Counted from the first letter of the stretch, positions 1 to 7,930 are shown. The stretch: 64,000 nt of DNA from Nocardia sp. BMG111209 (GCF_000381925.1 NZ_KB907308.1:1240001-1304000); one strand, 5' to 3'. Notes: generated by a model from the letters alone, not told the origin. Program-made: numbers and translations.

Positions 1-52
1 ATACACGAGGAACACCCTCCGGACCCACACCGCAAATACGCCGTATTTCTCC

Positions 53-143
53 GGGCTCATCACCACGCGGGCGGGGACACAGTTACGTGATCGCCTGGCC
101 GTTCCGGAAGTTCGGCTCATCCCCGCACGTGCGGGGAGCAAAC
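53..143 (-). CRISPR. Two-repeat remnant of a type I-E CRISPR array
   Basis: Two repeat copies start 60 bp apart. The copy near 113-141 has the perfect palindrome CCCCGCACGTGCGGGG flanked by GGCTCAT and AGCA, the usual actinobacterial I-E form. The copy near 53-81 matches it at about 20 of 27 positions and its palindrome is broken. One spacer of about 31-32 bases lies between. By comparison with the E. coli I-E repeat, crRNA would be read from the minus strand, so the degenerate copy is on the trailer side. No cas gene is visible, and the minus-strand gene ending at 165 leaves no room for a leader, so this looks like an orphan remnant unless the array continues left of the window. Confidence 0.6.
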
Positions 144-164
144 CTACCGAGGCTTCACACTCGG

Positions 165-758
165 TCAAGCCTGATCCAGCAGCCGTCCTTGAGCGAGTTC
201 ATCGAGCCATCCGACTGTGGTCTTGAGTAAATCCGCGTCGACGGTGAGGCTTGCTGTCTCCGTGTACCCGTTCTCGGCTGAGACGATGCATGCATTGGCC
301 ATCGGCACACCTGCCCTCCGCCAGCGCTCGATGATGGCGCGCTCGACGACGCGAGCATCGGTTCGCCGCAACACCCAGAGGCAGCGCCTGCCGTTCACTT
401 CGGCCAATCGCCACCCGCGGCGACGGTGGGACTGCAGTCGCGTCGACGTCGTGCCGGCGATACCAACTTTGAGCGCCCAACGACGTTCCGACTGCATCAG
501 GTACACCGTAGTCGGCTCGCTGGCCCGTCGCGCGCGATTGCAGTCAGGGCACCGCGTTTCAGTTTCGTCGCTCAGGTCGATATTCGTCGGTAAGAACCAA
601 CCCTCAGCGTCCGCCATAGCACGAAGAGCCTCGCCGGCGGCGTTGACGGCTGCTGCCTCGTCTCTGTCGCTGTGCACTCGAATCTTGACTTCAGCCTCGC
701 GGAACTCGCGGCCACAGGCACCACAACCCTGCAGCCATGCAACCAAATACCGTGCCAT
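165..758 (-). CDS. Zinc-ribbon plus GIY-YIG/T5orf172-like domain protein
   Basis: A 197-residue protein starting MARYLVAW. An N-terminal CxxC (CGAC, residues 12-15) and a second one (CPDC, about 70-73) can form a split zinc ribbon. From about residue 84 the segment VYLMQ...LKVGIAGT, followed by R, H and GW residues, resembles the core of GIY-YIG/T5orf172-type nuclease domains (Tyr...Gly-Ile...Arg). Family members usually act on DNA, but the distant match does not prove activity. It lies between a CRISPR remnant and recombinase fragments, so a mobile-element or defence role is possible. The ATG at 758 is the only sensible start. Confidence 0.6.
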   Translation of the reverse strand: MARYLVAWLQGCGACGREFREAEVKIRVHSDRDEAAAVNAAGEALRAMADAEGWFLPTNIDLSDETETRCPDCNRARRASEPTTVYLMQSERRWALKVGIAGTTSTRLQSHRRRGWRLAEVNGRRCLWVLRRTDARVVERAIIERWRRAGVPMANACIVSAENGYTETASLTVDADLLKTTVGWLDELAQGRLLDQA

Positions 759-844
759 GAAGCCGATTGTCCGCCGCAGTCACGACCGTAATCCGTCGAG
801 TCCTTCGGCGGCCTGGAGTGTCCCCGTTTCGGTGGACACGGGCT

Positions 845-1024
845 CAAGCCGCGATCTCCAGCTCCGTAGGCTGCGGCTACTTCAGCGATCGTCGCAGGTG
901 ACAACCGCCGATCCAGCCGTCGTGGTTGGACTGTGCTGCTGTCTACCGGCGAAGGCCGGCGGGTGGTCGTAGCCTCGATCTTGCTGATCACCTTGGCCAG
1001 CCAGTCCGGTTCCCACTGTTTCAA
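845..1024 (-). pseudogene. Possible recombinase-type helix-turn-helix fragment
   Basis: On the minus strand a reading frame beginning at 1024 encodes MKQWEPDWLAKVISKIEATT and, at about 854-913, RRLSPATIAEVAAAYGAGD. The latter resembles the start of the helix-turn-helix found in serine recombinases and their partners. Similarity ends abruptly after that, and the frame runs on into the coding region of the 165-758 gene. It is best read as a short remnant next to the integrase fragment. The similarity is short and the call is weak. The rest of 759-1044 shows no gene. Confidence 0.3.
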
Positions 1025-1044
1025 GTACCGTCCGGTTACCCCTA

Positions 1045-1370
1045 CTACCGGCTCAGGCCAGAAGGTTGATCAACCTTCTGGCCTGAGCCGTTTTCATGGC
1101 AAGGTTGTCGGAAAGGGACCGCTATCTCCAGCGACTCCCCGAGGATCGAACCAGCTTCCCTACCTGCGTAGGCAGCGTCGATGGCGGCTGCTACTCGGTA
1201 GCGGACACGCTTGCGTCCCATGTAGGTGTTCTGGGTCATCGAGGCCTCGGTGTGCCCGGCGTGGTCCGCCAGCGCGACCGCGGAGATGCCGGCATCGTCG
1301 CCGATGGTGAGCAGGGCCTTGCGCCAGGTGCGGCCGGTGAACAGATCTCCGCGGATCCGGGTCGGGGTCG
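1045..1370 (-). pseudogene. 3' fragment of a tyrosine recombinase (integrase)
   Basis: From about 1370 down to 1150 the minus strand encodes the C-terminal catalytic region of a phage/ICE-type tyrosine recombinase. RTWRKALLTIGDDAGIS corresponds to the HxxR box, VALADHAGHT to the [H/W] box, and SMTQNTYMGR carries the catalytic tyrosine (codon near 1224). The first His of HxxR is replaced by Arg, and the N-terminal core-binding domain with the first catalytic Arg is absent. The frame upstream encodes unrelated sequence. This is a decayed integrase, evidence that a mobile element once ended here. It overlaps nothing functional and stops at the palindrome. Confidence 0.7.
1049..1090. repeat. 42-bp perfect palindrome, terminator-like
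   Basis: The bases 1049-1069 are the exact reverse complement of 1070-1090 (half-site CGGCTCAGGCCAGAAGGTTG, centre TGATCA). A run of four T follows at 1091-1094 on the plus strand. It lies just inside the 3' end of the minus-strand integrase remnant, where a terminator would be expected. A perfect 21-bp arm without a loop is longer than most terminators, so an element end or recombination site is the alternative. Confidence 0.7.
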
Positions 1371-1523
1371 AGCAGTTGGGTGCATGCGTTCGCCGCGGAT
1401 GGCAGGTGCAAATTTTGCTGGTTAGACTGGTTGGGTTCGTTGCTGCCGGTCGGCAGCAGTGTGCGTCGAAGTGCGTCCGATCAAATCCGTGTGACTCGAT
1501 TACGTTGCCCATCGGAGCGCGTC

Positions 1524-4500
1524 ATGAGACCTCGGCCGATATCCGGCGACGGCATCGCCTCGGAGTTGCTGGCTGCTGGATTCGAGGATCCTGAGCAGAT
1601 CAGGCGCGATGGGTTCGGGCCGGTGTACCGGTGCCTGGAACAGCCGCTGCGCCGATCGGTGGCGGTCAAGGTGATCGTCGCGGCCCTCGATGACCAGCGG
1701 CGAGGACGTTTCCTACGGAACCAGCGGATGACGACGACGCTGTCGACGCATCCCAATATCGCGCCGGTTCTGCGGGTCGGTGTCACGGAGTCCGGGTTTC
1801 CGTTCCTGGTCACACCGTTCTATCGCCGAGGCTCGCTGGAGCAGTGGATTCATCGCGACGGTGCGCTGCCGTGGCCGGACGTGCTGTCGATAGGGGTCAA
1901 ACTCGCCGGTGCCCTGGCTGCCGGGCATGCCACGGGGGTCGTCCACGGTGATGTCAATCCGACCACCACCCTCATCAGTGACTTCGGTGAGCCGCAATTG
2001 GCGCATTTCGGCCTGGGCGAGATGTATGCCGGTCTGACGGCCCCGGACGGCATCATCACCGGTCCGCCCGCGCATATCTCGCCGGAGGTTCTTCAGGGCA
2101 GCTCGGCGACTGCGGTCTCGGACGTCTACGGGCTCGGTTCGACCCTGTTCACCGCGCTCACCGGGCATGCCGCCTGCACCCGCAAACAGGGGCGGTCATT
2201 GGTCGGGCAATTCACCCGCGTCGGTATCGAACCGGTTCCGGATCTCCGTGCCATCGGTGTGCCGGCGCCGCTGTGCTCGGTGGTCGAAGCGGCGATCGAG
2301 TACCGGCCCGAGGATCGGCCCGCCACCGCCCGCGAATTCGTCGCGCGACTGCACAACGTCCAGTTCTGCCTGGGACTTCCGGTCGATCCGGTGGAGGCGA
2401 CCGTGCCGGCCGGGGCCACGGAGCCGGTGGTGCGCCGCCGACTCCGTCCACCGGTGACGCCGATAACGCGTTTCCTGCCTCCGGTCGCGTCCGGTCGGCT
2501 GGTCGACCGCCCGCGGCTGTTGCGGATGCTGCGTGACGGTCAGCCCCGGCGGCTGGTGTTGATCCACGCTCCACCCGGGTACGGCAAGAGCACCCTGGCC
2601 GCCCAATGGGCCGCCGAATTGGCCGGCGACGGTATCCCGGTGGCCTGGTTGACCCTGGTGGCCGACGACAACAGTCCGGCCTGGTTCCTCACCCGCTTGG
2701 TGGAGGCTGTAGTCCAGGTCAGGCCCGATCTGAGCGGTGAACTCACGCAGGCGCTGGATGAGGGGATCGACGACAGCGCCGACCGGGTCCTCACCAGGCT
2801 CATCAACGAAGTCCACGAGGGTGGCCGGACCGTCGCGGTCGTCCTCGACGGCTGGCATCGCATACACAGTGGCGCGATACGCGAGGCGATGCGATTCCTG
2901 CTCGACAACGCCTGCCCGCACCTGCGCCTGATCGTCCTGAGTCGCTCATCGACCGGACTTCCGCTGGCCCATATGCGAGTTCGCGACGAACTGGTCGAAA
3001 TCGACGAGAACGCACTGCGTTTCGACAATTCCGAGGCGGAATGCCTGCTGCTCGACATCGGCGGCCTGCCGCTGGCCCGGGCACAGGTGGATCAGCTGCG
3101 CGCGGTGACCGAGGGCTGGGCCGCGGCGCTGCAACTGGCGTCGCTGTCGCTGCGCGCGCAACGGGACCCCGCCGTGCACATCGACCGTATCGCCGGCCAT
3201 CACACCATCGGCGAGTATCTGATGGAGAGCGTCATCGACCATCTCGAACCGGACCTGCTCGGATTCATGATGAGTACCGCCGTCACCGACAAGGTCTGCG
3301 CGGATCTCGCCGAGGCGCTCACCGCGACATCGCCGGCGCAGGACGTGCTCGAGCAGATCGTCCAGCGTGATCTGTTCCTGCGCAGCATCGACGACGAACG
3401 GCGGTGGTTCCGCTACCACAACCTGTTCGCCGGGTTCCTCCGGCAACGGCTGGCCAGGGTTGACCCGGACCTGCCGCAACGCCTGCATGCCGTCGCCTCG
3501 TCCTGGTTCGCCGATCATGCGATGGCGGCCGAGGCCGTCGACCACGCTCTCGCCGCCGGCGAACCCGAGCGCGCTGTGGCCCTGGTGGCCGATCACGCCG
3601 ACGACCTGCTGGCCCAGGGACGCATGGCGATGCTGCTCGCCCTGGCCGACAAACTGCCCCGATCCCTCGCCGAGGCCGACGCACGACTGCAGATCGACCT
3701 CGCGTGGGCGCAGATGTCGCTGTTCCACCTCGACGCCGCCCGTGCTGCCCGCGGCCGGGCCGAAGCGATCATCGCCGCGCGACCGGCCGATGAGGGCAGC
3801 GACGATCTGGCGTTCGAAGCCGAGATCCTGAAACTCGCCCACATGCTCCAATCCGATCACTTCGACGAGCTGTCGCCGGCGGCCCGGCAACGGCTGGTGC
3901 GACCGGCCGACTCGTACCTGGCACAGATCGGGGCTCGTGCGGCGGCCACCACGGCGTTCTTCCGCTTCGACTTCGACGAGACCCGCCGATGGTACGAATG
4001 GGCGGCCCCGCACCGCGGCGAGAGCCGGTCGTTTCTCGTGGTACTCGACAACGTCATGGACACGATGGCCGCCATGGCCGCGTTCGAGCAACTCGACATC
4101 GAAACCGCCGAAGCGATTCTGCGGCACTCGATGACGCTGACCTTCGAAGCCGGGCCCCGCGCCCGGCCGATCCGGATCCTGCCGGCCGCGCACCTGGCCG
4201 AACTGCTGTATCACACAGGACAATTCGCCGAAGCCGACGAACTGATCCCGGCCGGTGAGGACATCGAGGCCGCCAACGTCGAAGTGATGCTGGCCGCGTA
4301 CGGAACCTCCGCCCGGCTCGCCGGCCTGCGTGGTGACATGCCGGCCGCGCAGCAATGCCTGGACAGGGGTCATCGCGTCGCGCACCGGCTGGCACTGCCA
4401 CGGCTGTCCGCTCGCATGCTCAACGAGCGCATCCGGCTGGGCCTGCCCGTCACCCAGGACGAGCGCCGCCGCCTCGACCGTCTCGGTCCCTACCAGCGCC

Positions 4501-4916
4501 AGCCCGACCACATCCGCGCCACCACCGCCGAACTCGATCACGACTCCGCGATCCGCATCCTGCTCGCACAACGATCACCGACCGCCACCGAGCAGGCCGT
4601 CGACGCCGCCGAAAACCTGTTCCACAAGATCAGCGAACAACACCGCCCCCGCGCGATATTGCAGGCGCAACTGCTCTACGGAGGCTGCCTGGCCGCCGCC
4701 GGCGCGACCGTGGCCGCCCTGGCCCAACTCACCCCCGCGCTGGCCCGCTGCGCCGACACCGGACTGGTCCGATTCGCCGTCGACAGCGCCGGCCCGGCCC
4801 TCGCCGCCATCGCCGAAACCCTCCACAGCGCACCCGAAGACCCCGGCGTGCCGCCCCGGCGCTTCCTGCAACGGCTGCTCGACGACATCGAAGCCGGCCG
4901 CGGGGCTCCCGGTTGA
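1524..4916 (+). CDS. PknK-like pseudokinase-STAND NTPase
   Basis: A 1130-residue protein close in size and layout to mycobacterial PknK: an N-terminal Ser/Thr-kinase fold (about 15-280), a MalT/STAND-type NTPase (Walker A APPGYGKST near 350, Walker B-like VAVVLDGW near 437) and a long helical TPR-like tail. No C-terminal LuxR helix-turn-helix is visible. The kinase keeps the VAVK lysine (K49) and one loop aspartate (D143), but HRDxKxxN reads HGDVNPTTT, DFG reads HFG (161-163), and the alphaC Glu position appears to be Asn66. It is therefore probably catalytically dead. The start at 1524 has GGAG eight bases upstream; an earlier frame extension to 1380 lacks support. The EACC1 and caspase genes follow 115 bp downstream on the same strand, which suggests it senses a signal for them. 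Confidence 0.85.
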   Translation: MRPRPISGDGIASELLAAGFEDPEQIRRDGFGPVYRCLEQPLRRSVAVKVIVAALDDQRRGRFLRNQRMTTTLSTHPNIAPVLRVGVTESGFPFLVTPFYRRGSLEQWIHRDGALPWPDVLSIGVKLAGALAAGHATGVVHGDVNPTTTLISDFGEPQLAHFGLGEMYAGLTAPDGIITGPPAHISPEVLQGSSATAVSDVYGLGSTLFTALTGHAACTRKQGRSLVGQFTRVGIEPVPDLRAIGVPAPLCSVVEAAIEYRPEDRPATAREFVARLHNVQFCLGLPVDPVEATVPAGATEPVVRRRLRPPVTPITRFLPPVASGRLVDRPRLLRMLRDGQPRRLVLIHAPPGYGKSTLAAQWAAELAGDGIPVAWLTLVADDNSPAWFLTRLVEAVVQVRPDLSGELTQALDEGIDDSADRVLTRLINEVHEGGRTVAVVLDGWHRIHSGAIREAMRFLLDNACPHLRLIVLSRSSTGLPLAHMRVRDELVEIDENALRFDNSEAECLLLDIGGLPLARAQVDQLRAVTEGWAAALQLASLSLRAQRDPAVHIDRIAGHHTIGEYLMESVIDHLEPDLLGFMMSTAVTDKVCADLAEALTATSPAQDVLEQIVQRDLFLRSIDDERRWFRYHNLFAGFLRQRLARVDPDLPQRLHAVASSWFADHAMAAEAVDHALAAGEPERAVALVADHADDLLAQGRMAMLLALADKLPRSLAEADARLQIDLAWAQMSLFHLDAARAARGRAEAIIAARPADEGSDDLAFEAEILKLAHMLQSDHFDELSPAARQRLVRPADSYLAQIGARAAATTAFFRFDFDETRRWYEWAAPHRGESRSFLVVLDNVMDTMAAMAAFEQLDIETAEAILRHSMTLTFEAGPRARPIRILPAAHLAELLYHTGQFAEADELIPAGEDIEAANVEVMLAAYGTSARLAGLRGDMPAAQQCLDRGHRVAHRLALPRLSARMLNERIRLGLPVTQDERRRLDRLGPYQRQPDHIRATTAELDHDSAIRILLAQRSPTATEQAVDAAENLFHKISEQHRPRAILQAQLLYGGCLAAAGATVAALAQLTPALARCADTGLVRFAVDSAGPALAAIAETLHSAPEDPGVPPRRFLQRLLDDIEAGRGAPG

Positions 4917-5031
4917 CGCGGAGTCCCTGTGTCCGCCTGCGGCATCGATCCGCCGGGGCTCGATGCTCGCTGCCGCCCGAGAACCGCTGGTATCCGACGT
5001 CGAGGTGAACCGAGCGCGGCACTGAGGCAGG

Positions 5032-5412
5032 ATGTCCCTTGTGTCGGAGGGGAATTCAGAGTTGACGATCGGGGTCGAGGGTGGCCCGGACGAAGTGCTC
5101 GCACTGCTGGACTGGTTCGGTCACGATGACGTCCTGCGCGGCCGGGTACGGCCGGTGGCTGCGGGAGCCGGGGCGGGGCAGATGTCCGGCGGTGTGTACG
5201 AGGCGATCGGGGTGGCGCTCGGCGCGGGCGGGGTCGCGTCGGCGCTGGTGAGGTCGTTGACGGCCTGGGTGACCCATCGTCGCTCCGACGTGAAACTCAC
5301 CTTCACCCGTGGTGATACCACCGTCGAGTTCGACGGTGCCCGCGTCGATCCCGAGGAGGTGCTGCGTGAATTGCGGAGCCTCCTCGAACCACCGGGCGGC
5401 GCCGCGCAATGA
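5032..5412 (+). CDS. EACC1-like adaptor (effector-associated constant component)
   Basis: A 126-residue protein. After a short variable start it has ELTIGVEGG, LDWFGHDDVLRGRVRPV, a Gly/Ala-rich helix GVALGAGGVASALVRSL and a beta-rich end (RRSDVKLTFTRGDTTVEFDG). This is the layout of the EACC1 family, small partners found beside caspase, trypsin or STAND effectors in bacterial NTP-dependent conflict systems. The family call rests on recognition of this pattern, not on a search. Its stop overlaps the start of the caspase-like gene (ATGA at 5409-5412), so the two are translationally coupled. The exact start is uncertain: GAGG precedes the ATG at 5032, and a GTG follows at 5041. Confidence 0.75.
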   Translation: MSLVSEGNSELTIGVEGGPDEVLALLDWFGHDDVLRGRVRPVAAGAGAGQMSGGVYEAIGVALGAGGVASALVRSLTAWVTHRRSDVKLTFTRGDTTVEFDGARVDPEEVLRELRSLLEPPGGAAQ

Positions 5413-6770
5413 CCGGATCCGAGGGCCCGGGCGATTCTCGTGCGGTGTTGATCGGTACCGCACGCTACGACCACCACCGCCTGGCTTCGATCCCCGGCGC
5501 CGCGGCGAACGTCGCCGACCTCGCCGAGATCCTCACCAGGCCGGGAGCGGCATTCACCACCGAACAGTGCGCGACGGTGGTCGATTCCGGTCGGGCCGTC
5601 GATGTCGGCGATGTCGTCGGTCGGGCCGCGCGGGAGGCGGTCGAGGTGCTGTTGGTGTACTACACCGGTCACGGGCTGCTCGACCGCCGAGGGCGCCTGC
5701 ACCTCACCGTGACCAGCAGTGACCCTGATCGGATCCGGTGGACCACGGTGCCGTTCGAGGTTCTGCGCGAGGAGATCCTCGACAGCGGCGCCCGCGCCCG
5801 GATCCTGATCCTGGACTGCTGCTTCGCCGGCCGCGCCTTCGAAGCCATGGCCGACCTGCCCAGCCTGGTCGCCGGGCAGACCGATATCCGCGGGACCTAC
5901 ACGATCGCGTCGTGCTCGGCGAACGAACCGTCGTTCGCTCCGGCCGGTCGGCGCAACACCGCGTTCACCGCCGCGCTGCTCGCCGCTGCCACCACCGGTG
6001 GCACCCTCGACGAGCTGTACCGGGAAACCGACCGGTGCCTGCACCGGGACGGGCATCCCCGCCCGCACCGCCGTGGTATCGATATCGCCGGCGAGCTGCG
6101 CCTGTTCGGACGTCCGCGCGACCCGGTACTCGCGGTGACCGAGGATCTCGACGAGGACGCCGAGATCGAAAGCTTGGAACGTGCTGCCCGAGCGGGGGAT
6201 TTGAACGCCATGCGCAGCCTCGGCGATCTGCTCGGCCGACGAGGGAGAACCGCCGACGCCGAAATCTGGCGTGGACGTGCGGCCGACGTCGGCAACGCGA
6301 TGCTCGCCAAGGCGGAAGGGCTGGTGCGGCAGGGCAACATCGCCGAAGCCGAAACCTGGTGGCGGCACGCCGCCGACGCCGGCAACGCTGCCGCGATGTA
6401 CAGCCTGGGTGTCGGATTCAGTGGGAAAAACCCGGCCGAAGCCGAACACTGGTACCGGCGTGCCGCGGAGGCCGGCAGCAACGAGGCGGCCTACGCCCTG
6501 GGACACCTGTTCAAACGGAAGGGCGACACAGCCGACGCCATCACCTGGTACCGGCGTGCCGCGAAGGCCGGTAACACGAGCGCGATGCGCAACCTCGGAC
6601 ACCTCATCAAGAGACAAGGCGATGCGTCGGCCGCGGAATCCTGGTACCGGCAGGCTTCCGAGGCCGGCGACATGTACGCGATGCGCAACCTCGCGGATCT
6701 GCTTCAGCAGCAAGGTAATTCAGCCGAGGCCGAACTCTGGTACCGGCGTGCGACAGAGATTGCCCGATAA
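5409..6770 (+). CDS. Caspase-like (C14) protease with Sel1/TPR repeats
   Basis: A 453-residue protein. Residues about 10-235 form a caspase/metacaspase-like domain: RAVLIGTARY opens it, the catalytic His is H88 in VYYTGHG, and the catalytic Cys is C138 in ILDCCFAG. ASCSANEPS and NTAFTAALL are typical later strands. From about residue 240 there are five to six Sel1/TPR-like repeats of about 30-36 residues ending in WYRRAAEAG-type motifs. Such proteins cleave partner proteins on activation and often kill the cell. It is coupled by ATGA to the EACC1 gene and lies downstream of the pseudokinase-STAND gene, which makes it the likely effector of a three-gene cassette. Confidence 0.88.
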   Translation: MTGSEGPGDSRAVLIGTARYDHHRLASIPGAAANVADLAEILTRPGAAFTTEQCATVVDSGRAVDVGDVVGRAAREAVEVLLVYYTGHGLLDRRGRLHLTVTSSDPDRIRWTTVPFEVLREEILDSGARARILILDCCFAGRAFEAMADLPSLVAGQTDIRGTYTIASCSANEPSFAPAGRRNTAFTAALLAAATTGGTLDELYRETDRCLHRDGHPRPHRRGIDIAGELRLFGRPRDPVLAVTEDLDEDAEIESLERAARAGDLNAMRSLGDLLGRRGRTADAEIWRGRAADVGNAMLAKAEGLVRQGNIAEAETWWRHAADAGNAAAMYSLGVGFSGKNPAEAEHWYRRAAEAGSNEAAYALGHLFKRKGDTADAITWYRRAAKAGNTSAMRNLGHLIKRQGDASAAESWYRQASEAGDMYAMRNLADLLQQQGNSAEAELWYRRATEIAR

Positions 6771-6821
6771 CGTCGGGCAACCGGTCGACCACCACCCGGC
6801 CGCCGCGACCGTCGCCCGGCA

Positions 6822-6941
6822 GCTGATGACCAGTGGCACAACATCATTCGCAACGGCATCGAGCACATGCAGGCCACCGGCGGCATGGGTCCGGCCGCCG
6901 AGGCCGCGCTCGCCGCGTGCACGACGGCGCGGTCCCGATGA
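6822..6941 (+). pseudogene. Short unassigned coding remnant after the caspase gene
   Basis: In the same frame as the caspase gene, past its stop, the sequence encodes DDQWHNIIRNGIEHMQATGG and then an Ala-rich end with a TGA at 6939-6941. It looks protein-like but has no start codon or ribosome site of its own, and I do not recognise it. It may be a gene remnant or a lost 3' part of the upstream gene. The remainder of 6771-7031 shows nothing. Confidence 0.25.
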
Positions 6942-7031
6942 CCGTCACCAGTTCACCGGACCAATCACCGCCGGGCAACGGGTCCATGCTGGCCACCCAC
7001 GCCGCGCGGCACCCCCGTCGACACCGCCCGC

Positions 7032-7499
7032 TCATCCGGCTGTGTGGCGCGGTGAACCGGTCAGAAACCTCAGGCCGGTCCGACGAGGGGCGGCATCGGG
7101 TGGCATGGCGGCCAGGACGTAGCTCAACGCCGCCTCCAGGTCCCACCACCCGTCGAGGAGGACGCCGTCTGGGTAGGCGCCGAGGAATGCTCCGCTGTCG
7201 CGCGACTCGACCTGTCTTCTCAGCGCTTCCATGAGTAGTGGCAGGAGCATCTGCCGGCGTCTCCAAGGCAGGGGGCGAGGCCAGGCGGTCGCCAGGATCC
7301 GCACGGCCTGTTCGAGATCGAACCCTCCCTGCAGCAGGATTTCGTCGGGCAGGTCCGGGCCGACGTAGGTCGCGTCACGACGCGAATCAGCCTGGGTCCG
7401 TAGCGCTTCGGCGAGCAACCGTGCGAGTCTCTGTTCCGGAGGCTCCGGCACCGGCGGCAGAAGGCGATCGTCCGGCAAGTGCGACAGGTTCGGCGTCAT
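7032..7499 (-). CDS. Unknown protein with an internal duplication
   Basis: A 155-residue protein of no recognised family. It contains two copies of a segment of about 45 residues: LLAEALRTQADSRRDATYVG then EILLQGGFDLEQAVRIL, and LLMEALRRQVESRDSGAFLG then GVLLDGWWDLEAALSYVL. An Arg/Trp-rich linker (WPRPLPWRRRQ) separates them. There is no signal peptide or membrane segment. Two ATGs stand in tandem: the one at 7502 overlaps the stop of the upstream gene, and the one at 7499 has GGAG six bases away and is preferred. The pair is therefore a coupled two-gene operon on the minus strand, convergent with the caspase gene. Confidence 0.6.
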   Translation of the reverse strand: MTPNLSHLPDDRLLPPVPEPPEQRLARLLAEALRTQADSRRDATYVGPDLPDEILLQGGFDLEQAVRILATAWPRPLPWRRRQMLLPLLMEALRRQVESRDSGAFLGAYPDGVLLDGWWDLEAALSYVLAAMPPDAAPRRTGLRFLTGSPRHTAG

Positions 7500-7711
7500 C
7501 ATGCGCTCCGTTCGCCCGTACCGGTCTGTTCGATCTTCGCGCGCACCTGCAACCATCCGTGCAGCAGACCGGCCATGCGATGTCCCCATATCTCTTCCGA
7601 TTCGTCGCTCGCCACACCACACTCGTGGTCACCGACCATCTCGGGCACTTCCTCGGCAAAACCCCGATATTTCTCTCGCCGAAATGCATTCAACAAGGAC
7701 GATATGACCAT
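7499..7711 (-). CDS. Small unknown protein coupled to the next gene
   Basis: A 70-residue, acidic and mostly helical protein (MVISSLLNAFRREKYRGFAE...). I recognise no family. The ATG at 7711 has AGAGGG six bases upstream, better than the GTG one codon earlier. Its TGA overlaps the start of the duplicated-domain gene. The two genes lie beside the caspase cassette but on the opposite strand, and their upstream region holds a striking tandem repeat (7829-7930), which may be their control region. Confidence 0.55.
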   Translation of the reverse strand: MVISSLLNAFRREKYRGFAEEVPEMVGDHECGVASDESEEIWGHRMAGLLHGWLQVRAKIEQTGTGERSA

Positions 7712-7828
7712 CACATGCCCTCTTTCGCGTGGTGACGGAGGCGGCGATACCCGAGGTGACCGGCCGGGGTGAATATCCCAAGCATCGCGAAAATCTCACT
7801 GCGACGCAATCCTTTCCGGCCCCATTTT

Positions 7829-7930
7829 TTGTAGGAGTACGCACGCGAACTCCTATGATTCGTAGGCATCGAAGGCCGCGCACCCCGGATTTGTAGGAGT
7901 CCGGGCTCGAATTCCTACAACATGTAGGCA
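7829..7930. repeat. Two tandem 40-bp repeats, each with an inner inverted repeat
   Basis: Copies at 7829-7868 and 7891-7930 are 30/40 identical and 62 bp apart. Each begins TTGTAGGAGT, continues after ten bases with ACTCCTAT or ATTCCTAC (the inverse of GTAGGAGT) and ends GTAGGCA. Each unit can fold on itself and repeats the GTAGG core a third time. They lie 115-220 bp upstream of the minus-strand gene pair and are more A/T-rich than their surroundings. Operator sites for an unknown regulator are the simplest reading; a structured RNA or element end is possible. Confidence 0.7.

Noticed and set aside
1..52. A third CRISPR repeat in the first 50 bases
   Set aside because: ACACGAGGAACAC at 3-15 vaguely recalls a repeat end, but it is out of register with the 60-bp period of the other two.
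2946..4571. A 541-codon open frame on the minus strand, inside the PknK-like gene
   Set aside because: It is antisense to a gene with clear domains, has no recognisable motifs and arises from GC-biased third positions.
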